DNA from: CAYLMM01 sp964646035
Lineage (GTDB): Bacteria > Krumholzibacteriota > Krumholzibacteriia > LZORAL124-64-63
Direction: 5' to 3'
DNA: 52,512 nt
Assembly (NCBI GenBank): GCA_964646035.1
Contig: CAZYDJ010000005.1
Coordinates: 1-52,512 of the forward strand
The position numbers were made by a program, and so were the translations under genes. Positions 26,287-35,033 of this stretch are shown here, one piece after another. The notes beneath the pieces were generated by a model that saw only the letters and a list, made by a program, of their open reading frames with translations, made no database searches and was not told the origin of the DNA. Each line of letters opens with the position of its first letter. The first letter of the stretch is position 1.

Positions 26287-27248
26287 CCCGGGATCTATAT
26301 CTCGGAGCCGATGTGGGGGGCACGAACGTCAAGTTCGCCGTGGTCTCGGCATCAGGTGAAGTGATCCTGACCGGAGACATAGCCACCGAACTGTCGGACC
26401 CCGGACTGTCCCTGGCCCACATGGCCGCGGCCGCGCGGGCGGGATTGCCCGCGGGCGCCGGCGTGTTGAAGGCCGCCGGACTGGCCTGCGCCGGCATAGT
26501 GTCGCCCGCGACCGGAATTCTTGGCCGGGCGCCGAATCTGACCCGCTGGGAGGGCGTCGATCTGATCTCCGCCATGGTCGAGTCGGTCGGTCTGCCGGCG
26601 GTGGTGGCCAACGACGTCAACGCTGCGTTGTACGGCGAGTGGTGCCTGGGCGCCGGCCGGGGGTTCAGGGATCTGGTGATGATCGCCCTGGGCACCGGTG
26701 TCGGCGGCGCGGTGATGATCGACGGCAAGCTGGTCACCGGCAGCCGCGACGGCGCGGGCGAGATCGGCCATATGATACTGGATCCCGCGGGGCCGCTCTG
26801 CTCATGCGGCAACCGGGGTTGTCTCGAGTCCTATGCCGGCGCCAGGGGACTGGTCCACGCCGCCCGCGAGCAGGCGCTTTGCGGTAACGCGGGCGAGAAG
26901 CTCGCGCTGCGGATCAAGGAACGCGGGGATCTGTTCAGCCCTTGCGACCTGCACGACCTGGCTCTCGGCGGCGATCCCGCTTCCCGTGAAGTCCTGAACC
27001 GGGCCGGTTGCATGCTCGGGGTCGCGGTCGGCAATCTGGTGAACGTCCTGGATCCGCAGAGAGTGATCATCGGCGGGGGAGTGGCCCGGGCCGGGGATTA
27101 TCTGCTGGAACCCTGCCTGGCCGAGGCCCATCGGATCGTGATGTCCCGCCGCAGCCGGGAAGTCGATCTGCAGCCGGCCGAACTGGGCACACACGCAGCG
27201 TCCCTGGGCGCCGCAATGATGTCTCGAGATCTGGAGCAGCCGCGGTGA
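26283..27248 (+). CDS. ROK family sugar kinase
   Basis: A 321-residue ASKHA-fold kinase. The N-terminal phosphate loop is GADVGGTNVKFAV, the catalytic aspartate is in VVANDVNAALYGEW, and the ROK zinc site is GEIGHM together with CSCGNRGCLE. The family phosphorylates glucose, N-acetylmannosamine or similar sugars. Glucokinase is the most likely activity but cannot be shown here. The stop overlaps the GTG start of the LptD-like gene. Confidence 0.9.
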   Translation: MTRDLYLGADVGGTNVKFAVVSASGEVILTGDIATELSDPGLSLAHMAAAARAGLPAGAGVLKAAGLACAGIVSPATGILGRAPNLTRWEGVDLISAMVESVGLPAVVANDVNAALYGEWCLGAGRGFRDLVMIALGTGVGGAVMIDGKLVTGSRDGAGEIGHMILDPAGPLCSCGNRGCLESYAGARGLVHAAREQALCGNAGEKLALRIKERGDLFSPCDLHDLALGGDPASREVLNRAGCMLGVAVGNLVNVLDPQRVIIGGGVARAGDYLLEPCLAEAHRIVMSRRSREVDLQPAELGTHAASLGAAMMSRDLEQPR

Positions 27249-30200
27249 GAGGATCTTCCCTCCGCATCACCATCCTGGTCTGGGCCGTCCTGGCCGTGGC
27301 GGCGACCGTCTCCACCGGCCAGGATCCCGGCGACAACACCCCTGCCGCCGCCGACACCTCCGCTTCGTTGACCCGTTACGTCGCCGATGTCTTTCGCGAC
27401 GTGATGGTCGACGGCGAGCCGGTTTCCTATCTGCTCGGCGATGTCTTCATCGACCGCGATACCCTGACCGTCCGCTGCGACTCCGCCCTGGCCTACCGCG
27501 ACCGCGAAGTCTTCGATTGCCGCGGCTCGGTGGTGCTGACCAGCGACACGACGGTCCTGACCTGTGGCCGGGCCGTCTATAACGACGGGAACGGCACCGC
27601 GGATTTCTACCGGGATGTCAGGCTCGAGGACCCCGACGGCATCGGCACCAGCGAGCGCGGCGAGTTGCGCGACAGGGGTGATCTGCTGCGGATGATCGGC
27701 GGCGCCCGCCTCGTCGCTCCCAGTTACGTGGTCTGGGCCGATACCATCACCCGGACCACGGGCGGCTCGAGGGGCGAAGCCTCGGGCTCGGTCCGCATCG
27801 TCGATCCGGCCGCCCAATCGCTGGTCACCGGCGAGCACGCGGTCTTCTCGCGGGTCGGGGGCGAGGCCGTAGTGGATATCGATCCGGTCCTGATCAGCAG
27901 GGAGCAGGGCAAGGATGAATTGAACGCCCGGGCGCGGGTGATGAGTTTCTACCAGGACGACAGGATCCTGATGGTCGACGACGTCCGCATCAGGCAGGCG
28001 GCCAGCCTGGCCACCGCGGACACGGCCCTGATCACCGGCAGGGAGAAGATGCTGCTCCGGGGATCCCCCCGGATGGATGACGGCCAGGGCAGCACCTTCC
28101 TGGGCAACGAGGTCGAGTTCGTCTACCGGGAAGGGGAATTGAAGCTGGTGCATCTCAGGGGCGACGCCCGGGTCGAGGACGCCTCGCCGGACAGCCTGGC
28201 CGCCGTCTACCGCGGCCTGCCGCCGATGAGCCTGCTGGAGGGCGACACCATCACAGTCCATTTCTCAGGCGGTGAGGCGCGTCGGTCGGAAGTGGTCGGT
28301 TCGGCGCACAGCATCTATGTGCCGACCGATGTCGACGACGAGATCTCGTTCAACGACGTCACCGGCGACACCATCGATATCTACTTCGAGGAAGGCAGGG
28401 TCGCTCAGGTCGAGGTGCGGGGGAACATGGAGGGCGTCTATTCCTTCGCCCGCATGGACGAGTTGCCGGAGCCCTCGTTGGGAGATTCCCTGGCCGCGGC
28501 CGAGGGGGGGCCGCCGCTCAGCTTCGATTTCGGGGGCAACCTGCAGAAGGTCGACTACAGCGGTCACGAAGTGAGCTTCGACTTCGCCGACCGCAGCATC
28601 GGGATCAAGCAGGACGGCCGGCTCGAGTACGGCACGATGATCCTCACCGCCGACCGCATCGACATGAACACCGTCACCCGCGAGCTGTACGCCAACGGCA
28701 ATCCGCTGCTCGAGGACCGGGCCCAGAAGATCGCCGGTCGCCGCATGTCGTACAACTTCGAGCACAAGTCCGGCGCCATGGGCGACGGAGTCACCACCCA
28801 GGACCAGTTCTACTACGTCGGCAAGAACATCAAACGCTTCGAGGACGGGGAACTGAAGATCCGCTCCGGCAAGATGACTTCCTGCGATCTGGAGCGGCCC
28901 CACTACCATTTCTGGTCCAACAGGATGAAGATCAAGCCCGGCGACAAGGTCGTGGCCATGCCGGTGGTGATGAAGATCGGCGAAGTGCCGGTCTTCGCCC
29001 TGCCCTTCTACTTCAAGTCCCTGAAGACGGGACGCCGGTCGGGAATCCTGTTCCCCAGCTTCAACTTCGGCTGGTCGCAGCGTACCGGGCGCTACGTCCG
29101 CGACTGGGGCTACTACTGGGCGACCAACGAATACACCGACATCGCCATGCGCGGCGATTATAACGAACGGCGGGAGCTGACCTGGCGCCTCGACAACAGA
29201 TACACCAAGCGGTACAGCTTCGACGGCAGCGCTTCCTATTCCCGCCGTACGACCCTCGGCGACGGCGACAAGGTGAAGGAGTGGCAGTTCAACTGGGAGC
29301 ATTCCCAGAACACCCTCTTCGACTACTACCAGTTCCAGGCTCGTTTCAAGATGTCCAGCCAGACCATATCGCGCAGCGATCTGTTGAATGACGTGGGCGT
29401 CGACCAGATCGGCGGCCAGCAGACCTCGACCATGTACATCAAGCGCAATTTCGGGAAGGTCAACGCTTCGCTGAATTTCAAGCGGGACGAGTTCGTCAAC
29501 AAGAAGGACGCAGACCCGACCACCAACAACCGGCTGTCGTCGCAATCCTTCCCCCAGCTTTCGCTATCCTTCAAGAGCACGCCGTTGATGCCGGCGGCGA
29601 AGCGCGGCGCCAAGGGATCGTTCCTCGGGGACATGCTCCGCAACACCTATTTCTCCCAGAGCTACAAGTTCGGCTCGTCCAAGCAGAGCTACGAGTTGAC
29701 CGATGAGAAGGTCGACAACGCATCCGGCAACGCCAGCCTCAGCGTCAAGCCGCCTCAGCTGTGGATATTCAAGCTGGGAGCCGGCGTCAGCGGAAACCAC
29801 AGCTGGACCCGTTCGACGACCGAAGGGCAGAGCTATTCGGAGTTCCAGGAGCCGTCGCCCGACAATCCGGATTCGCTGGTGACGGTGGGGCTCTTCGAGG
29901 AGATCTACGAGAGATCCGAGAGCACCAAGACCGGGATGACGCTGAACTCGAACATCGGCACCACCCTCTATGGAGTGATGAAGCCCAAACTCGGCCGCTT
30001 GACCGGGATCAGGCATACGTTCGGCCTGGGGGTAAGCCATTCCCTGGCGCCGGCGATCAAGGGCAAACAGACGCGACGCGAGAGCTACGGGTTCTCGTTG
30101 AGCAACCGCATGGACATCAAGTATCTCGCCGGCAAGGCGGCCGGAGATTCGACGCGCGAGGAGAAGAAGCTGGACGGTCTGCTCGATTGGCGCCTGAACA

Positions 30201-30955
30201 CCAGCTACAACCCCGAGGCGACCACAGGCACCGGCTGGAGCGACATCAACAGCACGCTGCAGGTCAGTCCGGGACAGAGCCGGAACCTGACCCTGAAGGT
30301 TTCGAACCTGATCGACTCCGGCGATTTCCACATCAAGACCACCCGGATGAACTACGGCTTGAACCTGTCCGGGGAACTCGACACCGGCGCCGAAGTGGCC
30401 GGCCAGGAGGTTGAGCGCAACTCGGCCCTGGACCGGCTCGGAGTGGATGCGGACAGCACGGCGGTCTCCGGCGGAGTTGATCGGGAGCAGGAGGATTACG
30501 AGGCTTATCTCGAAAGCGAGGATGAATTAGACGGATACGAGGATGAATTCGCCGGTTTCGGCCGGTTCAAGGAGAGCGGCGAGGATCGCGATCCCACTCG
30601 CGGCGGCCGGTACATGCCTTGGCGCGTGGGCACCAACCTCTCTTATACCCAGAACCACGATACGGGCAGCATCACCGCCCGCGCCGATCTCAATCTGAGC
30701 CTGACGGTGACGCGCACCTGGAGCCTCAAGTATAATGCCGGCTATGACTTGGCTGAGGGGACGGTCACCAACCAGAGATGGCAGATCGCCCGCGATTTGC
30801 ATTGCTGGAGCCTGCGCTTCTCGCGCCAGATCAGCGCTGTCGACTCGCAATACGGCTTCATCATCTCGCTGAAGCAGATCCCGGCCATCAAGCTGACCCG
30901 AGGCAAAGAGGATCTCGCGGGGGTGGGATCGACTCTCAGCGGCGGCATCTTCTGA
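27245..30955 (+). CDS. LptD-like outer-membrane LPS assembly protein
   Basis: A 1236-residue exported outer-membrane protein. A signal peptide covers about residues 1-26. Residues 40-600 are OstA-type beta repeats (strand pairs such as RVAQVEVRGNMEGVYSF). The C-terminal half is a large beta barrel, opening with VFALPFYFKSLKTGRRSGIL and ending in phenylalanine. An acidic insert (about residues 1080-1110) lies near the end. This layout is that of LptD, which places lipopolysaccharide in the outer leaflet. It is longer than the E. coli protein (about 780 residues). GTG 27245 overlaps the upstream stop; a longer frame lies inside the kinase gene. Confidence 0.85.
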   Translation: MRGSSLRITILVWAVLAVAATVSTGQDPGDNTPAAADTSASLTRYVADVFRDVMVDGEPVSYLLGDVFIDRDTLTVRCDSALAYRDREVFDCRGSVVLTSDTTVLTCGRAVYNDGNGTADFYRDVRLEDPDGIGTSERGELRDRGDLLRMIGGARLVAPSYVVWADTITRTTGGSRGEASGSVRIVDPAAQSLVTGEHAVFSRVGGEAVVDIDPVLISREQGKDELNARARVMSFYQDDRILMVDDVRIRQAASLATADTALITGREKMLLRGSPRMDDGQGSTFLGNEVEFVYREGELKLVHLRGDARVEDASPDSLAAVYRGLPPMSLLEGDTITVHFSGGEARRSEVVGSAHSIYVPTDVDDEISFNDVTGDTIDIYFEEGRVAQVEVRGNMEGVYSFARMDELPEPSLGDSLAAAEGGPPLSFDFGGNLQKVDYSGHEVSFDFADRSIGIKQDGRLEYGTMILTADRIDMNTVTRELYANGNPLLEDRAQKIAGRRMSYNFEHKSGAMGDGVTTQDQFYYVGKNIKRFEDGELKIRSGKMTSCDLERPHYHFWSNRMKIKPGDKVVAMPVVMKIGEVPVFALPFYFKSLKTGRRSGILFPSFNFGWSQRTGRYVRDWGYYWATNEYTDIAMRGDYNERRELTWRLDNRYTKRYSFDGSASYSRRTTLGDGDKVKEWQFNWEHSQNTLFDYYQFQARFKMSSQTISRSDLLNDVGVDQIGGQQTSTMYIKRNFGKVNASLNFKRDEFVNKKDADPTTNNRLSSQSFPQLSLSFKSTPLMPAAKRGAKGSFLGDMLRNTYFSQSYKFGSSKQSYELTDEKVDNASGNASLSVKPPQLWIFKLGAGVSGNHSWTRSTTEGQSYSEFQEPSPDNPDSLVTVGLFEEIYERSESTKTGMTLNSNIGTTLYGVMKPKLGRLTGIRHTFGLGVSHSLAPAIKGKQTRRESYGFSLSNRMDIKYLAGKAAGDSTREEKKLDGLLDWRLNTSYNPEATTGTGWSDINSTLQVSPGQSRNLTLKVSNLIDSGDFHIKTTRMNYGLNLSGELDTGAEVAGQEVERNSALDRLGVDADSTAVSGGVDREQEDYEAYLESEDELDGYEDEFAGFGRFKESGEDRDPTRGGRYMPWRVGTNLSYTQNHDTGSITARADLNLSLTVTRTWSLKYNAGYDLAEGTVTNQRWQIARDLHCWSLRFSRQISAVDSQYGFIISLKQIPAIKLTRGKEDLAGVGSTLSGGIF

Positions 30956-31035
30956 TCCGGAATCCCGGTCCAGGACTGAATTATCGCGATTTTTTACGTT
31001 GACAGGGGGTTCGGGACCGGGGTTTCATCGGGTCC

Positions 31036-31045
31036 AGGAGGTGAT
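31036..31045 (+). promoter_or_regulatory. Exceptionally strong ribosome-binding site of the HU gene
   Basis: AGGAGGTGAT is a full complement of the 3' end of 16S rRNA. It sits four bases before the GTG at 31050 and fixes that start codon. Confidence 0.75.
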
Positions 31046-31049
31046 TCTT

Positions 31050-31349
31050 GTGAACAAAACGGAGTTGATTCAGAAAGTAGCGCAGCAGACCGGATTGTCC
31101 TTGAAGGATTCCCGTAGTGCGGTGTTGGCCATTTTCTCGACGGTGCCCCGCGAGGGTATCATCGTGACCGAGGTCGCCAAGGGAGAGCGGGTCCAGTTGA
31201 CGGGATTCGGTACTTTCGAGCGGCGCAACCGCAAAAAGCGCAAGGCCCGCAACCCGCAGACCGGCGCCGAGATCATGATCCCCGCCACGAAGTATCCCGC
31301 GTTCTCCGCGGGCAAGGCTCTCAAGGATCGTGTCGGCAAGAAGCGCTAG
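31050..31349 (+). CDS. HU/IHF-family DNA-binding protein
   Basis: A 99-residue nucleoid protein that bends and wraps DNA. It begins with NKTELIQKVAQQTGLS and carries the family signature GFGTFERRNRKKRKARNPQTG, where the NPQTG turn and the basic arm contact DNA. A C-terminal lysine/arginine tail ends the protein. It starts on GTG behind an ideal ribosome-binding site, suggesting high expression. Transcription should end at the strong terminator just downstream. Confidence 0.95.
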   Translation: MNKTELIQKVAQQTGLSLKDSRSAVLAIFSTVPREGIIVTEVAKGERVQLTGFGTFERRNRKKRKARNPQTGAEIMIPATKYPAFSAGKALKDRVGKKR

Positions 31350-31373
31350 ACGCTTTTCAGCCGTATCGGACCG

Positions 31374-31405
31374 GGGAGGCGGCTATTGCCGCCTCCCTTC
31401 TCTTT
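31374..31405 (+). terminator. Rho-independent terminator of the HU gene
   Basis: A perfect 10-bp GC stem (31374-31383 with 31388-31397), loop TATT, followed by TTCTCTTTT. It insulates HU from the selenoprotein gene promoter that begins 11 bases later. Confidence 0.88.
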
Positions 31406-31415
31406 TGCGGGATTC

Positions 31416-31444
31416 TTGCCGTGACCGGCATAGCCGGGTATAAT
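31416..31444 (+). promoter_or_regulatory. Promoter of the UGA-containing metallophosphatase/cytochrome gene
   Basis: TTGCCG at 31416-31421, a 17-base spacer and a perfect TATAAT at 31439-31444. The start codon at 31589 leaves a leader of about 138 bases. The presence of a dedicated strong promoter argues that the gene is live and not a pseudogene. Confidence 0.72.
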
Positions 31445-31588
31445 TCATTGGCAATGATGCTACGCCCAGCCCCGGATGGCAGGGAACCGATTCGCCCAAT
31501 AGGTTGTTGTCGAACCGTCACGGTCCCAACCTCGATCCGGGACCTCGTCGAGTCTGACCCCACAACAACAAGGAAGAGGATAACGGTT

Positions 31589-32959
31589 ATGACTGGAAGC
31601 CAAGTCTTCCGATACAGCTACGTCCGTCGGCCGATCCTGCTGCTGCTGCTTGCCATAGTAGCGGTGGCCGGCATATCGGTCTTTTCCGGTCCCGCCGCCG
31701 CCGAGGACGAGTGGAGCCGGGTCTCGATCATCTACCAAGGAGATGTGGGGGGACATATCGAGCCCTGCGGCTGACGCAACAACCGCCGCGGCGGTGTGGC
31801 CCGGAGGGCCACTTATCTCGATCAGGTCTGGAGCGAAGGCGATCCCGTCCTGCTGGTGGATTCCGGAGACATGATGGGCAAGCGCACCATGGTGGAGCGG
31901 GAGCAGACCCGTTTTCTCTGCGATGTTTCGGGAGAACTGGGTTATGACGCGATCGGTCTGGGCGAAAAGGATCTCAATTACGGTCTGGGATTCCTGCGCG
32001 AGATGATCGATGCCTACGGCCTGCCTTATACCAGCGCCAACGCCTTCGACGGGGAGTCCGGCGATTCGCTGCTGCCCCGTTATCTGCTGGTCGAAAAGGG
32101 CGGCGTGATGTTCGGCGTCGTCTCGGTCATTTCCCCGGATTTCAAGATCATCTCGATGTCGGCCAAGGACGACGCCATCAGGATCGACGATCCCGTGGCC
32201 ACCATGCGTGAACTGATTCCCGAGATGCGCAAGGCGGGGGTCCAGACGGTCCTGTTGCTCAGCCACCTCGGCGATACGGCCACCGAGTCGCTGCTGCGTG
32301 AAGTCGCCGGCATCGACATCTGCCTGGTCGGGCATACCACCCGTTTCTACAACAGTCCCCGGGTCTTCGAGAAGACGATCCTGCTCGCCGGCTCCTTCGA
32401 GGGCAGGGTCATCGGCAGGCTGAAGGCCGACGTGGACGATTCCGGGGTAGTGCAGTCCTTCGAGGTCGCGGTGACGTCGCTCGACGACAAGATCGCCGAC
32501 GATCCCGCGCTGATCGAAAGGGTGCAGAACCTGAAGCAGCATCTCGAAGAGGTGAGGCTCTCGGCGCGCGGCCGTTTCCAGCCCACCCTCGGGTCGGAGG
32601 ACGAGAAGTTCCTCACCGAGAACGAGTGCCGCAAATGTCACGAGGAGATCTGGGACAAGTTACGCTCCTCCGATCACAGCCGGGCCATGGCCGGTCTCTC
32701 GATCAAGGGGCAGTCCCAGAATCCCGAGTGCCTGGTCTGCCACACGACCGGCTATCTCTACAAGAACGGATACGACAGCATGGTTCCGTACAGCCGGTTG
32801 GCGAACGTCCAATGCGAGGCTTGCCACGGCTACGGAACTCTTCACGCCCGCGACGGCGAGTGGGGCGAAAAAGCCCGCAATTCCTGCACCACTTGTCATG
32901 ACCAGGAGAACAGTCCCGAGTTCGATTTCGCCACATACTGGGAGAAGATCAGTCATTAA
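31589..32959 (+). CDS. Candidate selenoprotein: UshA-like metallophosphatase domain with four heme c sites (in-frame UGA at residue 62)
   Basis: Read through the TGA at 31772-31774, this is a 456-residue exported protein. A signal peptide covers residues 1-38. The next segment is DVGGHIEPCG, then Sec62, then RNNRRGGVARRATYLDQ, followed by VLLVDSGDMMG and GLGEKDLN; this order is that of the calcineurin-like 5'-nucleotidase (UshA-type) fold. From memory, homologues read EPCGC at the UGA position, so U replaces Cys. The C-terminal part has CxxCH motifs at about residues 347, 381, 409 and 433, giving four heme c sites. A bacterial-SECIS-like stem follows the UGA. Read as a stop, the UGA would leave a 61-residue fragment. 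Function is unknown; a periplasmic redox role is likely. Selenocysteine is inferred, not measured. Confidence 0.85.
31772..31812 (+). promoter_or_regulatory. Bacterial SECIS-like element 1 (UGA plus hairpin)
   Basis: The UGA is at 31772-31774. A perfect 7-bp stem, GTGGCCC (31796-31802) with GGGCCAC (31806-31812), is closed by the loop GGA. The loop begins 28 bases after the UGA, inside the known bacterial SECIS window, and has G in its first positions, as bSECIS loops need. A CCGCCGCGGCGG palindrome (31783-31794) precedes the stem and could be a competing fold. Confidence 0.78.
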
Positions 32960-33767
32960 TTCGACTGCATCACCGGTCCGACACCGCCGTGACCGGAGCT
33001 TCGCGGCTCCGGTCATCTGCGTGCTGCTCCTGATGGCGGCCGTTCCGGCGACGGCCCTGGACATCTTCACGCTCTGGTCGCGGCCGGAGATAACGCTGAG
33101 CATTGCGGCCGGCGACTGGGCCGAATACCGGACCCAGGAACTGGCGGCGGGCCGGCGTTCGGATGGCCTGCTGAGGATCCAATGCGTGGCCGAGGACTCG
33201 CGGGGCTGGACGGTCGAGATGGTTCCCCTGATCGAGAACGGCGACGGCGCTCTCTCTGCCGAACCGGGGGAGGGATGGCGGCTCGTCATCGACCGGAAAC
33301 TGCTCGACAGGACCGGTGAATTGGCCGACCACGTGCGGGCGGTCGAGAAGTGGAGCCGGGGCCGGCCGCGGATGATGGATCCCGAGGAGTGGCGCTCCGA
33401 CCCGTTGGTGCAGGCGTCCCTGCGCAGCGAGTTCGTTCCCGGGCAGGTCGCGAGCGCCGGATCGACTGTCCGCGTTGTCGCCGGCAGGGAACTGGATTGC
33501 GAGCAACTGGAGATGTCGGCCGCCGACACGGTGCTGATCAGCATGCCCCGGGGCGACCTCGAACAGGTGCACAGCCGTGTCGTTACGGCTGCAGTGAACA
33601 GCGAGGCTCCGTTTCTGGGCATCGTCTTCGCGGCCGAGCGCGAAGAAACCCGTTCGCGTATCGTTCCCGCCGGACGCCGCCGCGCTCCGCCCCCGGAAAT
33701 CAGGGTCGAGATAATGGAACTGATCGGTTACGGCGACGATGCGACTCCCGTCCTCGATGGGGGTTGA
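32898..33767 (+). CDS. Exported protein of unknown function
   Basis: A protein of up to 289 residues, with a signal-peptide-like hydrophobic segment (FAAPVICVLLLMAAVPATALD) and no recognised domain. The body is polar with likely beta structure, and may be periplasmic or outer-membrane attached. The start is uncertain. ATG 32898 overlaps the upstream gene by 62 bases and lacks a ribosome-binding site. The best-placed site (GGAGAAG at 32941) faces an ATT at 32955 that overlaps the upstream stop; a rare ATT start would give a 270-residue protein with a normal signal peptide. It is probably co-transcribed with the selenoprotein gene. Confidence 0.6.
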   Translation: MTRRTVPSSISPHTGRRSVINSTASPVRHRRDRSFAAPVICVLLLMAAVPATALDIFTLWSRPEITLSIAAGDWAEYRTQELAAGRRSDGLLRIQCVAEDSRGWTVEMVPLIENGDGALSAEPGEGWRLVIDRKLLDRTGELADHVRAVEKWSRGRPRMMDPEEWRSDPLVQASLRSEFVPGQVASAGSTVRVVAGRELDCEQLEMSAADTVLISMPRGDLEQVHSRVVTAAVNSEAPFLGIVFAAEREETRSRIVPAGRRRAPPPEIRVEIMELIGYGDDATPVLDGG

Positions 33768-33797
33768 CCATGTTACCTCCCTATGGTACAATGAGTT

Positions 33798-34658
33798 ATG
33801 CTTTCAAGTGAACTCCAGTCCCTGCGGGTCGAGGCCCTCAAGTACCTTGAAGCCGCCAACAAGCCGTGCCATGCCCGTGCCGTAGCTCGTCAGCTTTTCG
33901 GCGCTCGCCGTCACGAGGATCCCGTGGCTCAACTCGTGCTGCGCAAGCTGCTCGAGGACGAGCCGGGCTTCGTCCAGGTCCACGACGGTTGCTGGGCCGC
34001 CGCCGCCGCTCCCCATCTGTGCCGGGAAACCTCCGCTGCCACTTACGCCGTGGTGGATCTCGAAGCCACCGGCAGCCTCATCGGGGTCGACAAGATCATC
34101 GAAGTGGGCATCGCCATGGTGCGGGGCGGCGAGGTCATCGACCGGTTCAGCTCGCTTGTCCGCTGCTCGCGGCCGGTATCTCCTCACGTCCGGCGCCTGA
34201 CCGGAATCAGCACCAAGGATCTCAAGGAGGCGCCCGCCTTCGCCGAGGTCGCTCCGCGGATCTACGAATTGCTGGCGTCCGCGGATGTCTTCGTGGCCCA
34301 CGATGTCTGGTTCGATCTCGCTTTCCTGCGGTGGGAACTTTCCCGGCTCGGCCGGGAGATGTCTCATCTGGTGGCCCTCTGCACCCTGCGTCTGGCCCGA
34401 GTGCTCTGGCCCGACCTGGACGGCTGGCGGCTGAAGGATCTGGCGGCTCGCTTCGCGGTGACCCTGGATCATCCGCATCGCGCCGGCGACGACGCCCTGG
34501 CCACAGCCGGAGTCCTGATGCGCGAACTGGATCTCGCCGCCGAGCAGGGTGTTTCCGATCTGGCCGGATTGTTCAGATTGCATGAGAGCAAGGACGCCGA
34601 AACGGTCGCGGCTGCAGGGGACGGCAACGACGCCCTCGAGGCCCACGCAGCCGGTTGA
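33798..34658 (+). CDS. DnaQ-like 3'-5' exonuclease with N-terminal winged-helix-like domain
   Basis: A 286-residue protein. The exonuclease domain (about residues 82-250) has the DEDDh set: Asp and Glu in VVDLEATG, Asp in HDVWFDLAFL, and His plus Asp in HRAGDDALAT. It resembles the epsilon/PolC proofreading family rather than oligoribonuclease. The first 75 residues (LQSLRVEALKYLEAANKP onward) look like a HARE/winged-helix module common in DNA-handling proteins. A polar tail follows. It could proofread, repair or process nucleic acids; it is not clearly the replicative epsilon subunit. Confidence 0.85.
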   Translation: MLSSELQSLRVEALKYLEAANKPCHARAVARQLFGARRHEDPVAQLVLRKLLEDEPGFVQVHDGCWAAAAAPHLCRETSAATYAVVDLEATGSLIGVDKIIEVGIAMVRGGEVIDRFSSLVRCSRPVSPHVRRLTGISTKDLKEAPAFAEVAPRIYELLASADVFVAHDVWFDLAFLRWELSRLGREMSHLVALCTLRLARVLWPDLDGWRLKDLAARFAVTLDHPHRAGDDALATAGVLMRELDLAAEQGVSDLAGLFRLHESKDAETVAAAGDGNDALEAHAAG

Positions 34659-34700
34659 GATATCGCCACAATCCCCGACACATTCTGAAGCGCGGCCCGG

Positions 34701-34729
34701 TTGACTCCTGTCCTGCCGTGGTGTAGTAT
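34701..34729 (+). promoter_or_regulatory. Promoter of the small Cys-rich protein gene
   Basis: TTGACT at 34701-34706, a 17-base spacer and TAGTAT at 34724-34729. It lies 77 bases before the ATG at 34807. Confidence 0.65.
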
Positions 34730-34806
34730 GCCTCACCGTACGGGGAAGATCGGAAGCTGGTATGCGCGGGACTTCATGTGGGTCCCGAGGAATCAAGGAG
34801 GAGCAT

Positions 34807-34989
34807 ATGCAGCGCGTCAGGGAAGAGGGGGGAGTTCTCGTTCGGGACAAGAGTTTCGTGAAGTTCGAAAGGCTTCTGGCCAAGGCCGAAGTCGAAGGGC
34901 GCATCGACGGCCCCTGCAAGTGTCTAGTCTGCGGTATGCGCTACGCCACCAAGGAAGAGGCGGAACACTGCTGCAAGATTCTCCCTTAG
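34807..34989 (+). CDS. Small Cys-rich protein, likely zinc-binding
   Basis: A 60-residue protein. Its C-terminal half has a CKCLVCG pair and a HCC segment, consistent with one zinc site of a small zinc-finger type. The N-terminal half is charged and probably helical. AAGGAGGAG directly before the ATG is a strong ribosome-binding site, and a good promoter lies upstream, so the gene is very probably expressed. No family recognised. It precedes another zinc-ribbon protein by 44 bases. Confidence 0.6.
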   Translation: MQRVREEGGVLVRDKSFVKFERLLAKAEVEGRIDGPCKCLVCGMRYATKEEAEHCCKILP

Positions 34990-35033
34990 CGAGACAAGCC
35001 AGATAACTCCGAATCAGGGACCCGTCGATTACG

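Noticed and set aside
31772..31774. UGA as the true end of a short 61-residue protein followed by a separate downstream gene
   Set aside because: The UshA-like domain is split mid-motif by the UGA (EPCG before, GGVARRATYLD after), the downstream frame has no ribosome-binding site of its own, and a SECIS-like hairpin follows.
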